Shown: positions 13,754 to 22,756, counted from the stretch's first letter. The stretch: 27,622 bases of DNA from Acidobacteria bacterium CG_4_9_14_3_um_filter_49_7 (GCA_002789615.1 PFTO01000144.1:1-27622); one strand, 5' to 3'. Numbers and translations: made by a program. Notes: a model not told the origin generated them from the sequence alone.

Positions 13754-16297
13754 CTACTCAACGTAATCGAGATGGAAGTTTTTCTCTTTGTGGAATTTTA
13801 GATAGCGGTAAATATCGTTGCGATTTGGGTATACTCTATCTGTTATGTATTGAAAATACTCCGTTGGCTCCGGCAAGCGGCCAAGTAGGGCTGAAACAGC
13901 GGCCAGTTCAGCAGATCCAAGAAAAACCTGAGCATTGTCACCCATTCGGTTGTCAAAATTACGGGTTGATGTTGAAATTACAGTAGCATTTGCATTAACA
14001 CGGGCCTGATTTCCCATGCAGAGGGAACATCCTGGAATTTCGGTGCGGGCACCAACAGCATTGTAAATACTGTAATAACCTTCAGTCATTAATGTAGCAC
14101 GATCCATTTTGGTCGGCGGGGTAAGCCAGATTTTTGTTGGCGTTTGCTTTTCACCCTTCCATATATAGCCGGCTGCTCTGAAATGTCCAATATTGGTCAT
14201 ACATGATCCGATAAAGACCTCATCAATTTTGCGATTGGAAACATCTGAAAGAAGTTTAACATCGTCCGGATCATTGGGACATGCCAGAATCGGTTCTGTG
14301 ATGTCGGAAAGTTCAATTTCCAGGACAGCTGCATATTCTGCGTTGTCATCCCGGCTCAGAAGATGGGGATGAGCCAGCCACTCTTCACAGGCTTCAATTC
14401 GTTGTTTCAGGGTATCGGCACTCCGAAATCCGGTCTCAATCATCTTTTTCATTAAGGCGATATTACTTCTCAGGTATTCCACAACAGTGTCTTCAGAGAG
14501 TTTTACTGTTGCTGCAGCCGCAGAGCGTTCAGCAGAGGCATCTGTCAGCTCAAAAGCCTGTTCAACCGTGAGGTCCGGTAAGCCCTCAATCTCGAGGATT
14601 CTTCCGTTGAAGATATTCTTCTTATTTTGTTTCTCTACAGTCATCAGACCTTTCTGAATGGCAAAATAAGGAATTGCGTTGACTGCATCACGCAGGGTAA
14701 TGCCGGGGTTAAATTTTCCCTTAAATTTTACCAGGACAGATTCCGGCATATCCAGTGGCATGAAACCCAATGCCCCGGCAAACGCCACAAGTCCGGATCC
14801 GGCAGGAAAAGAAATACCCAGTGGAAAACGGGTATGACTGTCACCGCCGGTACCGACAGTATCTGGAAGAATGAGCCGGTTGAGCCAAGTGTGTACCACA
14901 CCATCTCCAGGATGAAGGGATACTCCTTTTCTTGAAGTTATAAAATAAGGAAGTGTTTGATGCATATGAACATCAGAGGGTTTGGGATAGGCAGCTGTGT
15001 GGCAGAAAGACTGCATGAACAACCCAGCCTGGAACTCGAGACAGGCAAGCTCTTTCAATTCATCTGCTGTCATTAGTCCGGTGGTATCCTGAGAACCCAC
15101 AGTAGCCATAGAGGGCTCACAGGCAGTACCGGGAAGGACACCGGCCTGGCCACAAGCTTTCCCAACAATTTTTTGAGCAAGAGAATATCCCTGATTGGTT
15201 TTTGGTGTTGGATTATCCGGTGCAATAAAAGAGGTTGATTCCGGTAGATTCAGTGTTCTTCTTCCTTTCTGAGTCAATGCGCGGCCAATGATCAGGTTTA
15301 AACGTCCGCCGGCGCGGAATTCATCTTTCAGTGTGGCGGGCTTAATCTCAAACGAGGAAAGAACTTCCTGGTTTGAGGAAAAAATCTTTCCATGTTTTGT
15401 ATTAATTGTTACCACATCTCCAGTTTTTAGTTTTGTGACATCACATAAAATGGGCAAGCCGCCTGAGTCTTCCGCGGTGTTGAAAAAAATAGGGGCAATC
15501 AGGTTCCCGAGCACAATGCCGGCCCGACGTTTATTGGGAAGAAAATGAGTATCTTCGCCAATATGCCACATCAGCGAATTGCAGGCAGATTTTCTGGATG
15601 ATCCGGTTCCAACAACATCACCAACAAAAGCGACCTGGAAACCCTCTTCTCGAAACTTGCGAATCATTTCCAGTCCATCAGGGAAACGGGATTCGCCCAT
15701 GCAAAGGGAGTGCAGCGGGATATCCGAGCGGCTCCAGGCATCCTTTGCAGGAGAAAAATCATCTGTGTTGATTTCTCCGTCAACCCTGTAGATCTTGACG
15801 TTGAATTCTTCCGGGAAGGCGGGTCGACTGGTAAACCATTCTGCATCTGCCCAGGACCGGAGTACTGCCATAGCCCGGGGATTGGTATCGGACATTTCAA
15901 CAATCCGATCATAAGCATTATAGATGAGAATGGTATGTTTGAGAGCCGTTGCGGCAAGGTCCCCCAACGTATCATTTGAAAGAAGGGAGATTAAGGGTTC
16001 AATATTGTAACCACCCAGCATTGTACCGAGACAGGTAACAGCTTCTGCGGGGGAAACGACTGGGGATTTTGTTTCCCCACAAGCAATTTTGTACAGCCAG
16101 GCTGCCTTAATCTTTGCGGCTGGATCCACCCCAGGAGAAACATGTTCAAGTAGCAAGTTCAGAAGATACTGTTCTTTCCCTGCCGGAGGGCTTTCCAGGA
16201 GTTTGCACAACTGTTTTACCTGTGATGGGTTTAGAGGAAGGGGTGGAATTCCCTTTTCCCGACGCTCATTTGTGTGTTTTGTGTAAGCTTCAATCAT
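13754..16297 (-). CDS. acnB: Aconitate hydratase B / 2-methylisocitrate dehydratase
   Basis: AcnB interconverts citrate and isocitrate in the TCA cycle through a [4Fe-4S] cluster and can also act on 2-methyl-cis-aconitate. The 847 residues fit the family (E. coli AcnB is 865). The domain order is AcnB-specific: an N-terminal HEAT-like domain (about 1-160), the swivelling domain (about 165-370, with GRVDGEINTDDFSPA-like RVDGEINTDDFSPAKDA and GTGSSRKSACNS), then the catalytic domains. Cluster cysteines are visible at about residue 699 (GSCMTN) and at 757 and 760 (PGCSLCMGN). The ribosome-binding site is excellent (AGGAGG). It sits between dnaA and rpmH, which are usually neighbours, has its own promoter region and its own terminator, and faces leftward. 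Confidence 0.97.
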   Translation of the reverse strand: MIEAYTKHTNERREKGIPPLPLNPSQVKQLCKLLESPPAGKEQYLLNLLLEHVSPGVDPAAKIKAAWLYKIACGETKSPVVSPAEAVTCLGTMLGGYNIEPLISLLSNDTLGDLAATALKHTILIYNAYDRIVEMSDTNPRAMAVLRSWADAEWFTSRPAFPEEFNVKIYRVDGEINTDDFSPAKDAWSRSDIPLHSLCMGESRFPDGLEMIRKFREEGFQVAFVGDVVGTGSSRKSACNSLMWHIGEDTHFLPNKRRAGIVLGNLIAPIFFNTAEDSGGLPILCDVTKLKTGDVVTINTKHGKIFSSNQEVLSSFEIKPATLKDEFRAGGRLNLIIGRALTQKGRRTLNLPESTSFIAPDNPTPKTNQGYSLAQKIVGKACGQAGVLPGTACEPSMATVGSQDTTGLMTADELKELACLEFQAGLFMQSFCHTAAYPKPSDVHMHQTLPYFITSRKGVSLHPGDGVVHTWLNRLILPDTVGTGGDSHTRFPLGISFPAGSGLVAFAGALGFMPLDMPESVLVKFKGKFNPGITLRDAVNAIPYFAIQKGLMTVEKQNKKNIFNGRILEIEGLPDLTVEQAFELTDASAERSAAAATVKLSEDTVVEYLRSNIALMKKMIETGFRSADTLKQRIEACEEWLAHPHLLSRDDNAEYAAVLEIELSDITEPILACPNDPDDVKLLSDVSNRKIDEVFIGSCMTNIGHFRAAGYIWKGEKQTPTKIWLTPPTKMDRATLMTEGYYSIYNAVGARTEIPGCSLCMGNQARVNANATVISTSTRNFDNRMGDNAQVFLGSAELAAVSALLGRLPEPTEYFQYITDRVYPNRNDIYRYLKFHKEKNFHLDYVE

Positions 16298-16336
16298 TTT
16301 TTCCTCCTGGAAAGTACAATTCAGATATACGGCGAT

Positions 16337-16342
16337 ATTATA
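16337..16342 (-). promoter_or_regulatory. -10 element of a probable acnB promoter
   Basis: On the minus strand a perfect TATAAT lies at 16342-16337, with a start expected near 16330, about 33 bases before the acnB ATG. No convincing -35 is seen 16-18 bases upstream, so an activator may be needed. It is back to back with the rpmH promoter. Confidence 0.45.
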
Positions 16343-16416
16343 CCGGATAGAATGACAGAAGACTGTGTTTTTTTAAGGCTGGATGGAAATGAAGTGGCGG
16401 CTTTTTGAAAAAGGCG

Positions 16417-16445
16417 TTGACAGGCGTGATTCAGTCGCATATGAT
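16417..16445 (+). promoter_or_regulatory. Strong sigma-70 promoter of the rpmH operon
   Basis: TTGACA (16417-16422) and TATGAT (16440-16445) are separated by exactly 17 bases. Transcription should begin near 16452, giving a leader of about 31 bases before the rpmH ATG. This is the best promoter in the window and fits a ribosomal-protein gene. Confidence 0.85.
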
Positions 16446-16482
16446 ACTGGCGAACTGACGACCACGATGAAAGGAGTGGAAT

Positions 16483-16617
16483 ATGCGACCGACATTCAAA
16501 CCCAACCGCAGAAAGAGACACAAAACCCACGGTTTTCTTGTCAGGATGAAGACAAAGGCCGGGACGAGAATAATCAATGCAAGAAGACGCAAGGGCAGAA
16601 AGAAACTTGCAGCTTAA
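16483..16617 (+). CDS. rpmH: 50S ribosomal protein L34
   Basis: This 44-residue, very basic protein matches L34: it starts MRPTFKPNRRKRHKTHGFL, continues VRMKTKAGTRIINARR and ends RKGRKKLAA. L34 is a small late-assembling protein of the large ribosomal subunit. The start is set by AAGGAG about 8 bases before the ATG. The usual N-terminus is MKRT(F/Y)QPS or similar, so MRPTFKPN is within family variation. It is the first gene of the rightward operon and is followed after 3 bases by rnpA, the normal arrangement at bacterial origins. Confidence 0.97.
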   Translation: MRPTFKPNRRKRHKTHGFLVRMKTKAGTRIINARRRKGRKKLAA

Positions 16618-16620
16618 CAC

Positions 16621-16983
16621 TTGGGTATTTCCAGAGAAATCAGTCTGAAAAAGCGACCGCAATTTCTTTGTGTTTATGACGAAGGACGTAAAAAGAATTG
16701 TAGAACATTTGTCCTTTATTATTTAAGTGGTTGTGAAGAAAAGCGGTTCGGTTTTACTGTGTCTCGAAAAATCGGGAACGCAGTCATAAGAAACAAAGTG
16801 AAAAGAAGGCTCGGTGAGCTGGTGAGAAAACATTATGACCGCTTTGATAACGGCACATGGTATGTATTCAACGCCAAGCGTCGCACAGCCCTGGCTTCCT
16901 TTGCGGAGTTGGACGCGGATTTCGAGCTGTTTTTTCAGGAGGCACATGAAAAGGCTTCTGCTGATTCTCATCAAAGGGTATAG
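16621..16983 (+). CDS. rnpA: Ribonuclease P protein component
   Basis: The 120-residue protein is the basic subunit that helps the catalytic RNase P RNA trim the 5' ends of precursor tRNAs. The family signature RFGFTVSRKIGNAVIRNKVKRRLGELVR is clear at about residues 42-69. The N-terminus (GISREISLKKRPQFLCVYDEG) aligns with the typical 'F-x-R-x-x-R-L-x-x-x-x-(D/E)F' start if TTG at 16621 is used, 3 bases after the rpmH stop. No ATG is suitably placed, so TTG is preferred. The 3' end overlaps yidD by 38 bases in another frame, a conserved layout. Confidence 0.95.
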   Translation: MGISREISLKKRPQFLCVYDEGRKKNCRTFVLYYLSGCEEKRFGFTVSRKIGNAVIRNKVKRRLGELVRKHYDRFDNGTWYVFNAKRRTALASFAELDADFELFFQEAHEKASADSHQRV

Positions 16984-17155
16984 AAAATTTATTTCACCAA
17001 TCTTTCCCTCGAGCTGCAGATTTACGCCGACATGTTCCCAGTTTGGTTATGAAGCTATTGAAAAATATGGTAGTTGGAAGGGTGGTTGGCTGGCTTTGAA
17101 AAGGATTTGCCGATGCAATCCATTTCATCGGGGCGGCCATGATCCGGTTCCATGA
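16946..17155 (+). CDS. yidD: Membrane protein insertion efficiency factor YidD
   Basis: This 69-residue protein has the YidD (DUF37) pattern: MKRLLLILIKGYRKFISPIF, then SCRFTPTCSQFGYEAIEKYG, then the Cys-containing RICRCNPFHRGGHDPVP. YidD helps YidC-dependent membrane insertion and associates peripherally with the inner membrane. The ATG at 16946 has CAGGAGG 5-6 bases upstream, which decides the start even though the frame is open further upstream inside rnpA. It overlaps rnpA and lies just before yidC. Confidence 0.95.
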   Translation: MKRLLLILIKGYRKFISPIFPSSCRFTPTCSQFGYEAIEKYGSWKGGWLALKRICRCNPFHRGGHDPVP

Positions 17156-17184
17156 GATGGGGAAATAATTACCAGGGAGAAAAA

Positions 17185-18822
17185 ATGGAGAAGCGTACTG
17201 TTCTGGCAATTGTGATTTCGATCGTTTTTATCCTGATATGGCAAAAAATGGTGGTGGATAAAGTAAACCCCGGGAAAGCACCGCAAACTGAAGTCGTGTC
17301 CCGAGAGGGCGACAACAAGACGCCGATGCCTGTGAACGGAAACATTGAAAAATCTGGAGTAGAATCTCCGAAAATAAGTCAACAAACAGAAGATATAGAT
17401 ACAAAATCCACTGAAGCAGACTCGGATATGGCAAATGTTCAGTCTGGAGAGGATTTACCGGAGCAATTTGTGACCCTGGAAAACCAGTTCATAAAGCTCA
17501 AATTCACGAACAAGGGCGGAAGGCTTCTTTCAGCGCAGATAAAAGGATATAAGGACGAATCGGGCAGAGAGATGGAGCTGGTGAACCCGGTAATGGCCGA
17601 ACGTTCACTAACGCCGTTTTCAACCGAGGGAAAGCTTGAATATTTAAACAAAATTGGATTTAAGGTTGTTGAAGATCATTCAAGTGTAATATTTACATAT
17701 GATGCCGGAGATAAGAGAGTTGAAAAAAAATTCGAGTTATCCGAAGGGTATCAATTAAAAGTCACCGTTCATGAAGAAGGTTTCGGGGAATTGGAATTGA
17801 GTCTTGGCCCAGGAATTGATTCAGCGGAGAAATTGAATAGTCGGTACAGCACCGAAGACACAGTGGTCTTTTACACTGACGACAGTGTTGAGAGAATTAA
17901 TAAAAAGAAATTGAAAAATGGAGCATTGGCTGAGACTAGGCTGGAATGGGTTGCCATAGAAGATAAGTATTTTGCAAAAATATTCAAGCCTGAAACAAAA
18001 AACTTGAAGATAATTGGAGCAAAACAGAGCTATAAAGGGGAAAAGAAAGATATTGACGTTTCGGACGTTGTTTTTGTTGGGAAGAATATCAAAGGGACCC
18101 TTTTTCTTGGGCCAAAAGATTACGATGTTGTGAAGAAACTTGGCAACCACTACGAGAAAATTGTCAATTTTGGGTTTTTTGGTGTATTTGCGAAATGGTT
18201 GTTTTTTGCTTTGAGATGGATAAATGGATGGATACACAATTACGGGTGGTCTATTATTCTGTTAACAATATTGATTCGATTGTTAATTTTTCCGATCAGC
18301 CAGGCTGGCCTGAAGTCAATGAAAGACATGCAGCGGGTTCAGCCCAAAATGAAGGAAATTCAAGCGAAGTACAAAAAATTCGGTAAGGACTTGACGAAGA
18401 AACAGGAGATGAATCGGGAAATTCAGGAGCTTTACAAGAAAGAAGGAGTAAGTCCATTGGGCGGCTGTCTGCCGATGGTTCTCCAGATGCCCATATTTTT
18501 CGCGTTCTGGAGCCTCCTGTTGAATGTGATTGAGTTGAGACAGGCACCCTTTATATTCTGGATAAAGGACCTGTCTGCTTATGATCCTTACTACGTTTTA
18601 CCGGTTTTGATGGGAGTCAGTCAATTGATTTCTCAAATGATTACCCCGTCAACCGGGGACGCAAACCAGAAAAAGATGATGTACGCATTACCGATTGTGT
18701 TTACTGTTGTTCTGGCAACAGCGCCGAGCGGTTTGATTGTATATTGGACAACAAACAATCTGTTCCAGATTGTGCAGCAGATGCTTGTTAATCGTAGCAT
18801 GAAAGAAGCTGTTGGGGAGTAA
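17185..18822 (+). CDS. yidC: Membrane protein insertase YidC
   Basis: YidC inserts and folds inner-membrane proteins, alone or with SecYEG. From the preferred ATG it has 545 residues. The N-terminus has one membrane anchor (VLAIVISIVFILIWQKMVV) and is followed by a large periplasmic domain (about 35-330), typical of Gram-negative YidC. The insertase core follows: WSIILLTILIRLLIFPIS with the conserved groove Arg, the cytoplasmic hairpin MKDMQRVQPKMKEIQAKYKK, then GVSPLGGCLPMVLQMPIFFAFW and the final segments. An in-frame ATG at 17152 overlaps the yidD stop but lacks a ribosome-binding site, while the ATG at 17185 has GGGAG upstream; the latter gives a standard N-terminus. Confidence 0.97.
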   Translation: MEKRTVLAIVISIVFILIWQKMVVDKVNPGKAPQTEVVSREGDNKTPMPVNGNIEKSGVESPKISQQTEDIDTKSTEADSDMANVQSGEDLPEQFVTLENQFIKLKFTNKGGRLLSAQIKGYKDESGREMELVNPVMAERSLTPFSTEGKLEYLNKIGFKVVEDHSSVIFTYDAGDKRVEKKFELSEGYQLKVTVHEEGFGELELSLGPGIDSAEKLNSRYSTEDTVVFYTDDSVERINKKKLKNGALAETRLEWVAIEDKYFAKIFKPETKNLKIIGAKQSYKGEKKDIDVSDVVFVGKNIKGTLFLGPKDYDVVKKLGNHYEKIVNFGFFGVFAKWLFFALRWINGWIHNYGWSIILLTILIRLLIFPISQAGLKSMKDMQRVQPKMKEIQAKYKKFGKDLTKKQEMNREIQELYKKEGVSPLGGCLPMVLQMPIFFAFWSLLLNVIELRQAPFIFWIKDLSAYDPYYVLPVLMGVSQLISQMITPSTGDANQKKMMYALPIVFTVVLATAPSGLIVYWTTNNLFQIVQQMLVNRSMKEAVGE

Positions 18823-18825
18823 AGT

Positions 18826-19473
18826 ATGGCGTTGGAAAAGAGTTTGTTTTCAGGAAAAGACGTTGAGGAAGCACTGGACAAGGCAAGCCAGTACTATAAT
18901 GTAAATGAAACGCTCCTTCAGTACAGAGTGGTGGCAAGGGACCAGTCTTTGTTTTCTCCGCTGAATGGTGAGGTGACGGTTAAAATTGAAAGAATAGGAA
19001 AGCAAAAAGGAAAACGAAGGGTTCCGGACCAGATTGAGAAGGTCGAGACTATGCTCAATGACCTGTTCCTGAAGGCAAAACTGAATGCAAAAGCGGTATA
19101 CAGGCACACGAATGGATCCGTCGAGTTTGATGTCTCTGGAAGGGATACGGACCTTTTACTCGAGAAGAATGGGACTTTGCTGGATGCTTTTCAATACCTT
19201 GTAAATCGAATGATTCCACGGAACACCAAGATGAAGATAGTACTGGAATGTGAGTCTTTCAGGAGAAATCGGGTACGAGAATTGCAGAGTATGGCAGAAA
19301 AAGCGGCTTCAAAGGTTCGGGATTTTGGAAAACCCTACCTTTTTTCTCCAATGAATCCGGCAGAAAGACGCCAGATTCACCTCGCATTGCAGGATGACAA
19401 GATGATTTCTACTGAGAGCCTTGGTGATGGTCACTACAAGCGGGTGAAGGTGTATATTAAAAAGCGAGGATAA
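18826..19473 (+). CDS. khpB: RNA-binding protein Jag/KhpB
   Basis: This 215-residue protein has the three-part Jag layout: an N-terminal Jag_N domain (SLFSGKDVEEALDKASQYYN, about 6-55), a KH domain (about 70-145; here the loop reads LLLEKNGTLLDAFQYLVNRM instead of the more usual IGKRGxTLDA) and an R3H domain with NPAERRQIHLAL (about 175-187). Jag/KhpB binds RNA and, in firmicutes, influences cell elongation and division genes; its role in Gram-negative bacteria is poorly known. It starts 3 bases after yidC and ends 2 bases before mnmE. Confidence 0.93.
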   Translation: MALEKSLFSGKDVEEALDKASQYYNVNETLLQYRVVARDQSLFSPLNGEVTVKIERIGKQKGKRRVPDQIEKVETMLNDLFLKAKLNAKAVYRHTNGSVEFDVSGRDTDLLLEKNGTLLDAFQYLVNRMIPRNTKMKIVLECESFRRNRVRELQSMAEKAASKVRDFGKPYLFSPMNPAERRQIHLALQDDKMISTESLGDGHYKRVKVYIKKRG

Positions 19474-19475
19474 GG

Positions 19476-20798
19476 ATGGAGACAATCGGGGCAATTGCGA
19501 CACCGGCAGGCGCCGGGGGCGTCGGGATTGTCCGTGTGTCCGGAGAAAATGCTCAGGAAATTTTCAACAGATTTTTTCATACCGAATATGCGGAAATAGA
19601 AGAAAAACATGCCTATTTTGGAAAAGTAACAGACAGGGAAGGGAATGCTCTGGACAGCGGTATCGGTTTATTTTTCAAAGGTCCCAGATCCTATACCGGT
19701 GAAGACATCGTCGAATTCCAAATTCATGGAGCTCCCATTATTCTGAAACGCCTGTTACAGGAGATTTTGCAAAGCGGGTTGGCACGGTTGGCTGAGCCAG
19801 GTGAATTTACAAGACGGGCCTTTCTCAATGGAAAGCTTTCATTGACGGAAACCGAACGATTGAATCTGTTGCTCCAGGCGGAAACGGAGCTTCAACTTCG
19901 GGTAGCCCGGGAATTAGAGAAAGGAAGAATGGCCCGAAGGGTCCGCGAAATAAGAGAGCGTCTCCTTTCTTTGGGTAGCCGCGTAGAAGCTTCAATTGAA
20001 TATCCGGAAGATGATGAAACCGGAAGTGCTCTTAATTCTATTCAGGAAGATGCATCTTCATTAGTGAATGAAATGAAAAGACTTTCTGTCACGTATGACA
20101 GGGTTATTCATTGGGTAGAAGGAATCAGGGTTGTGATTGTTGGAGCACCTAATTCCGGTAAATCATCCCTGTTGAACGCGATTGTCGGGTATCAGCGCGC
20201 AATCGTAACGGCGACGCCAGGGACAACCCGTGATACGGTGGAAGTGACAACTGATATTGAAGGCCTGCGGTGTACTTTTGTGGATACTGCCGGGTTTCGA
20301 GAACCTGGGGATGAGGTGGAAGCCGCTGGAATTTCCCGTGCAAGAGACCAATTGGAATTAGCAGATGTAGTAATCCTTGTATGGGATGCGGAAAATGTAT
20401 CAGAATCCAGGGATATTGAGCGTCAGATTCCCGCCAGCACTTTCGTGATTAAGATTCAGAGCAAAGCTGACTTACTGAATGAAATTCCCCCGGGTTTTGT
20501 TGCTGTCTCGGCAAAAACTGGACTTGGGATAGGGGAAGTTTTAAAAATGGTGTGGACATTGTTTGACAATGTGGACCTTGAGCATGTTTTCTTGTTCACC
20601 GAAAGGCAGAAGAGGGCAGTGGAATCTGCTACCAGTGAGTTAGAGAGGGTACTTTCTTTCTTACGAGATGATCGAACAGTGGAAATGGCAGCGGCACATC
20701 TCGGAATTGCATGCTGGCACCTTGAGACAATTATTGGTGTGGTTACAACGGATGAGATTCTGGATGGAATCTTTTCAAACTTTTGTCTGGGGAAGTGA
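19476..20798 (+). CDS. mnmE: tRNA-modifying GTPase MnmE
   Basis: MnmE works with MnmG to put carboxymethylaminomethyl-type groups on U34 of certain tRNAs. This 440-residue protein shows the N-terminal folate-binding domain (METIGAIATPAGAGGVGIVR), the helical domain (FLNGKLSLTETERLNLLL), then the G domain: G1 GAPNSGKSSLLNAI (about 225-238), G2 TPGTTRDTVE and G3 DTAGFRE. The G4 motif is SKAD, where NKxD or TKxD is usual. The C-terminus FSNFCLGK keeps the essential Cys (normally CIGK). It is slightly shorter than the E. coli protein (454). mnmG starts 4 bases after its stop, so the two partner subunits are co-expressed. Confidence 0.96.
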   Translation: METIGAIATPAGAGGVGIVRVSGENAQEIFNRFFHTEYAEIEEKHAYFGKVTDREGNALDSGIGLFFKGPRSYTGEDIVEFQIHGAPIILKRLLQEILQSGLARLAEPGEFTRRAFLNGKLSLTETERLNLLLQAETELQLRVARELEKGRMARRVREIRERLLSLGSRVEASIEYPEDDETGSALNSIQEDASSLVNEMKRLSVTYDRVIHWVEGIRVVIVGAPNSGKSSLLNAIVGYQRAIVTATPGTTRDTVEVTTDIEGLRCTFVDTAGFREPGDEVEAAGISRARDQLELADVVILVWDAENVSESRDIERQIPASTFVIKIQSKADLLNEIPPGFVAVSAKTGLGIGEVLKMVWTLFDNVDLEHVFLFTERQKRAVESATSELERVLSFLRDDRTVEMAAAHLGIACWHLETIIGVVTTDEILDGIFSNFCLGK

Positions 20799-20802
20799 CG
20801 GT

Positions 20803-22653
20803 ATGGACAATTTTGATGTGATTGTTGTTGGTGCGGGCCATGCCGGTTGCGAGGCAGGTTCTGCAAGTGCTCGAATGGGTTTGAATACCTGTCTATTGAC
20901 CGTGAATTTAGATGTGATCGGGCAGCTTTCCTGTAACCCGGCTATTGGTGGTTTGGGCAAAGGCCAGATAGTACGGGAGATTGACGCGATGGGCGGGCTG
21001 ATGGGAGAAGTGACAGACGAAGCGGGAATCCAGTTTCGCATGCTGAATAAGAGCCGTGGCCCTGCGGTCCAGGCACCCCGTGCACAGGCGGACAAAGTTA
21101 TGTACAGGTTGGCAATGAGAAGGCGTCTGGAGAACACCAGAAACCTCCGTGTGGTACAGGATGTTGCGACAGCTATATTGACGAAAGGAAACCAGGTGAC
21201 AGGGGTTGAGTTTATATCCGGAGAAACACTTTCATGCAGGGCAGTTATTGTGGCGACAGGCACGTTTCTCGGCGGACAGATTTTTATCGGGAACAAGACC
21301 TATTCTGCCGGACGAAGCAATGAACTGTCGTCGATTGGGCTACGACACAGCTTATTAAATCTTGGATTCCAGTTGAGTCGGATGAAAACCGGAACACCCC
21401 CAAGGGTCCATCGTGATTCAATTGATTTCGGTGAAATGGAGATCCAGCCCGGAGATGAGCCGCCAATCCCTTTTTCGTTTCGGACAGGTTCATTAAAATT
21501 GGATCAGGTCCCCTGTTATTTAACATATACAAACAGAGATACCCATCGCGTCATCGAAGAAAATATGGAGAAGTCCGCACTGTTTTCCGGTGCCATTCAA
21601 GGTGTGGGTCCTCGGTATTGCCCTTCAATTGAAGACAAACTCAGAAAGTTCCCGGATCGGGTACGACATCAGGTTTTCCTGGAACCGGAATCACGATTTA
21701 CTGCTGAATATTATGTCAACGGAGTTTCAACTTCCCTTCCTGTGGAAATTCAGAAGGCCTATTTGAATACAATCACCGGAATGGAAAGGGCGGAGATTAC
21801 TCGGCCCGGGTATGCTATTGAATATGACAGCATTAGTCCTCTTGAGCTGCAATTGACACTGGAAGCAAAAAACGTGAGTGGCTTGTTTTTTGCCGGACAG
21901 ATAAACGGCACTTCCGGATATGAAGAGGCGGCAGGTCAGGGATTGGTCGCTGGAATAAATGCAGTACAGGTAATTCGAGGAGAAGCGCCGCTGATTCTGG
22001 ATCGGAAGGAGGCATATATTGGAGTAATGATTGATGATCTGATCACGAGGGGTGTGGATGAACCCTATCGGATGTTCTCTTCCCGTGCGGAATATCGATT
22101 GCTGTTGGACCATCTTTCTGCGGATCGCAGATTGATGGCATATGGTCATAAATATGGCTTGATAGCAAAAGAGGTGTTTGACGCTATGGAAAAGAAATAT
22201 AGTGAAATCGATCGGTATTGCTCAGAGGCGACCAAAGTTTCCGTACGGGAGAGTTTTCAAACTACAACCTGTCTGGAAGAGCGGGGAATTGAGTGGAAAA
22301 ATGTTATAACTCTGGAAAAGTTGATTAGAAGGCCGGACGTGAATCTGGAAGAACTGAAGGGTAAAATGATTGCGGACTGGGCGCCGTTATGGCCCAGAGA
22401 GGTTTCTGCAAGGATTCGGTACAGAGGTTATGTTGACCGTGAGAATTCCAAAATTGAGAACACGGCAAAAATGAGGACGATGTCGATCCCGAAGGGGTTT
22501 GACTTTAATAGGCCTGGTTTGTCCCGCGAGGTGATTGAGAAGCTTGAAAAGGTTCAGCCAGCCACATTGGACCATGCTTCGAGAATACCCGGTATAACAC
22601 CGGCAGCGATAACGGTTCTGTATCTAAGCCTTTCAAATGAAAAGAAAAGATAA
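20803..22653 (+). CDS. mnmG: tRNA uridine-5-carboxymethylaminomethyl modification enzyme MnmG (GidA)
   Basis: MnmG is the FAD- and NADH-using partner of MnmE. From ATG 20803 it has 616 residues, close to the family's 620-630. The N-terminal FAD-binding fold is MDNFDVIVVGAGHAGCEAG. Family signatures CNPAIGGLGKGQIVREIDAM (about 45-64) and MKTGTPPRV (about 196-204) are present, as are GQINGTSGYEEAAGQGLVAG and the C-terminal helical domain with TLDHASRIPGITPAAI for MnmE and tRNA binding. The frame stays open upstream inside mnmE, but the ATG gives the canonical N-terminus. It is followed by a parS site, not by rsmG as in many genomes. Confidence 0.97.
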   Translation: MDNFDVIVVGAGHAGCEAGSASARMGLNTCLLTVNLDVIGQLSCNPAIGGLGKGQIVREIDAMGGLMGEVTDEAGIQFRMLNKSRGPAVQAPRAQADKVMYRLAMRRRLENTRNLRVVQDVATAILTKGNQVTGVEFISGETLSCRAVIVATGTFLGGQIFIGNKTYSAGRSNELSSIGLRHSLLNLGFQLSRMKTGTPPRVHRDSIDFGEMEIQPGDEPPIPFSFRTGSLKLDQVPCYLTYTNRDTHRVIEENMEKSALFSGAIQGVGPRYCPSIEDKLRKFPDRVRHQVFLEPESRFTAEYYVNGVSTSLPVEIQKAYLNTITGMERAEITRPGYAIEYDSISPLELQLTLEAKNVSGLFFAGQINGTSGYEEAAGQGLVAGINAVQVIRGEAPLILDRKEAYIGVMIDDLITRGVDEPYRMFSSRAEYRLLLDHLSADRRLMAYGHKYGLIAKEVFDAMEKKYSEIDRYCSEATKVSVRESFQTTTCLEERGIEWKNVITLEKLIRRPDVNLEELKGKMIADWAPLWPREVSARIRYRGYVDRENSKIENTAKMRTMSIPKGFDFNRPGLSREVIEKLEKVQPATLDHASRIPGITPAAITVLYLSLSNEKKR

Positions 22654-22657
22654 AAAG

Positions 22658-22673
22658 TGTTCCACGTGGAACA
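22658..22673. promoter_or_regulatory. parS: parS centromere site
   Basis: TGTTCCACGTGGAACA is a perfect 16-base palindrome. It matches the chromosomal parS consensus (TGTTNCACGTGNAACA) and lies 5 bases after the mnmG stop, within 100 bases of parA. ParB loads here as a CTP-dependent clamp and spreads, marking the origin region for segregation by ParA. Sequence and context agree. Confidence 0.96.
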
Positions 22674-22714
22674 TTGCCGCAATAGCTGTAGTTGTGGGCA
22701 TTTGAGCGGGCAAC

Positions 22715-22744
22715 TTTACCTTCTCTTTCAATGCGAGGTATGAT
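22715..22744 (+). promoter_or_regulatory. Candidate promoter for parAB
   Basis: A -10 TATGAT (22739-22744) has a modest -35 TTTACC (22715-22720) 18 bases upstream. The start would fall near 22751, leaving almost no leader before the ATG at 22757. If real, parA mRNA from this promoter would be nearly leaderless. Confidence 0.35.
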
Positions 22745-22756
22745 AAATTGATCGCT

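Noticed and set aside
16383..16679. 98-codon plus-strand frame covering the rpmH region
   Set aside because: It runs across the rpmH promoter and gene in another frame; rpmH itself has the ribosome-binding site and family sequence.
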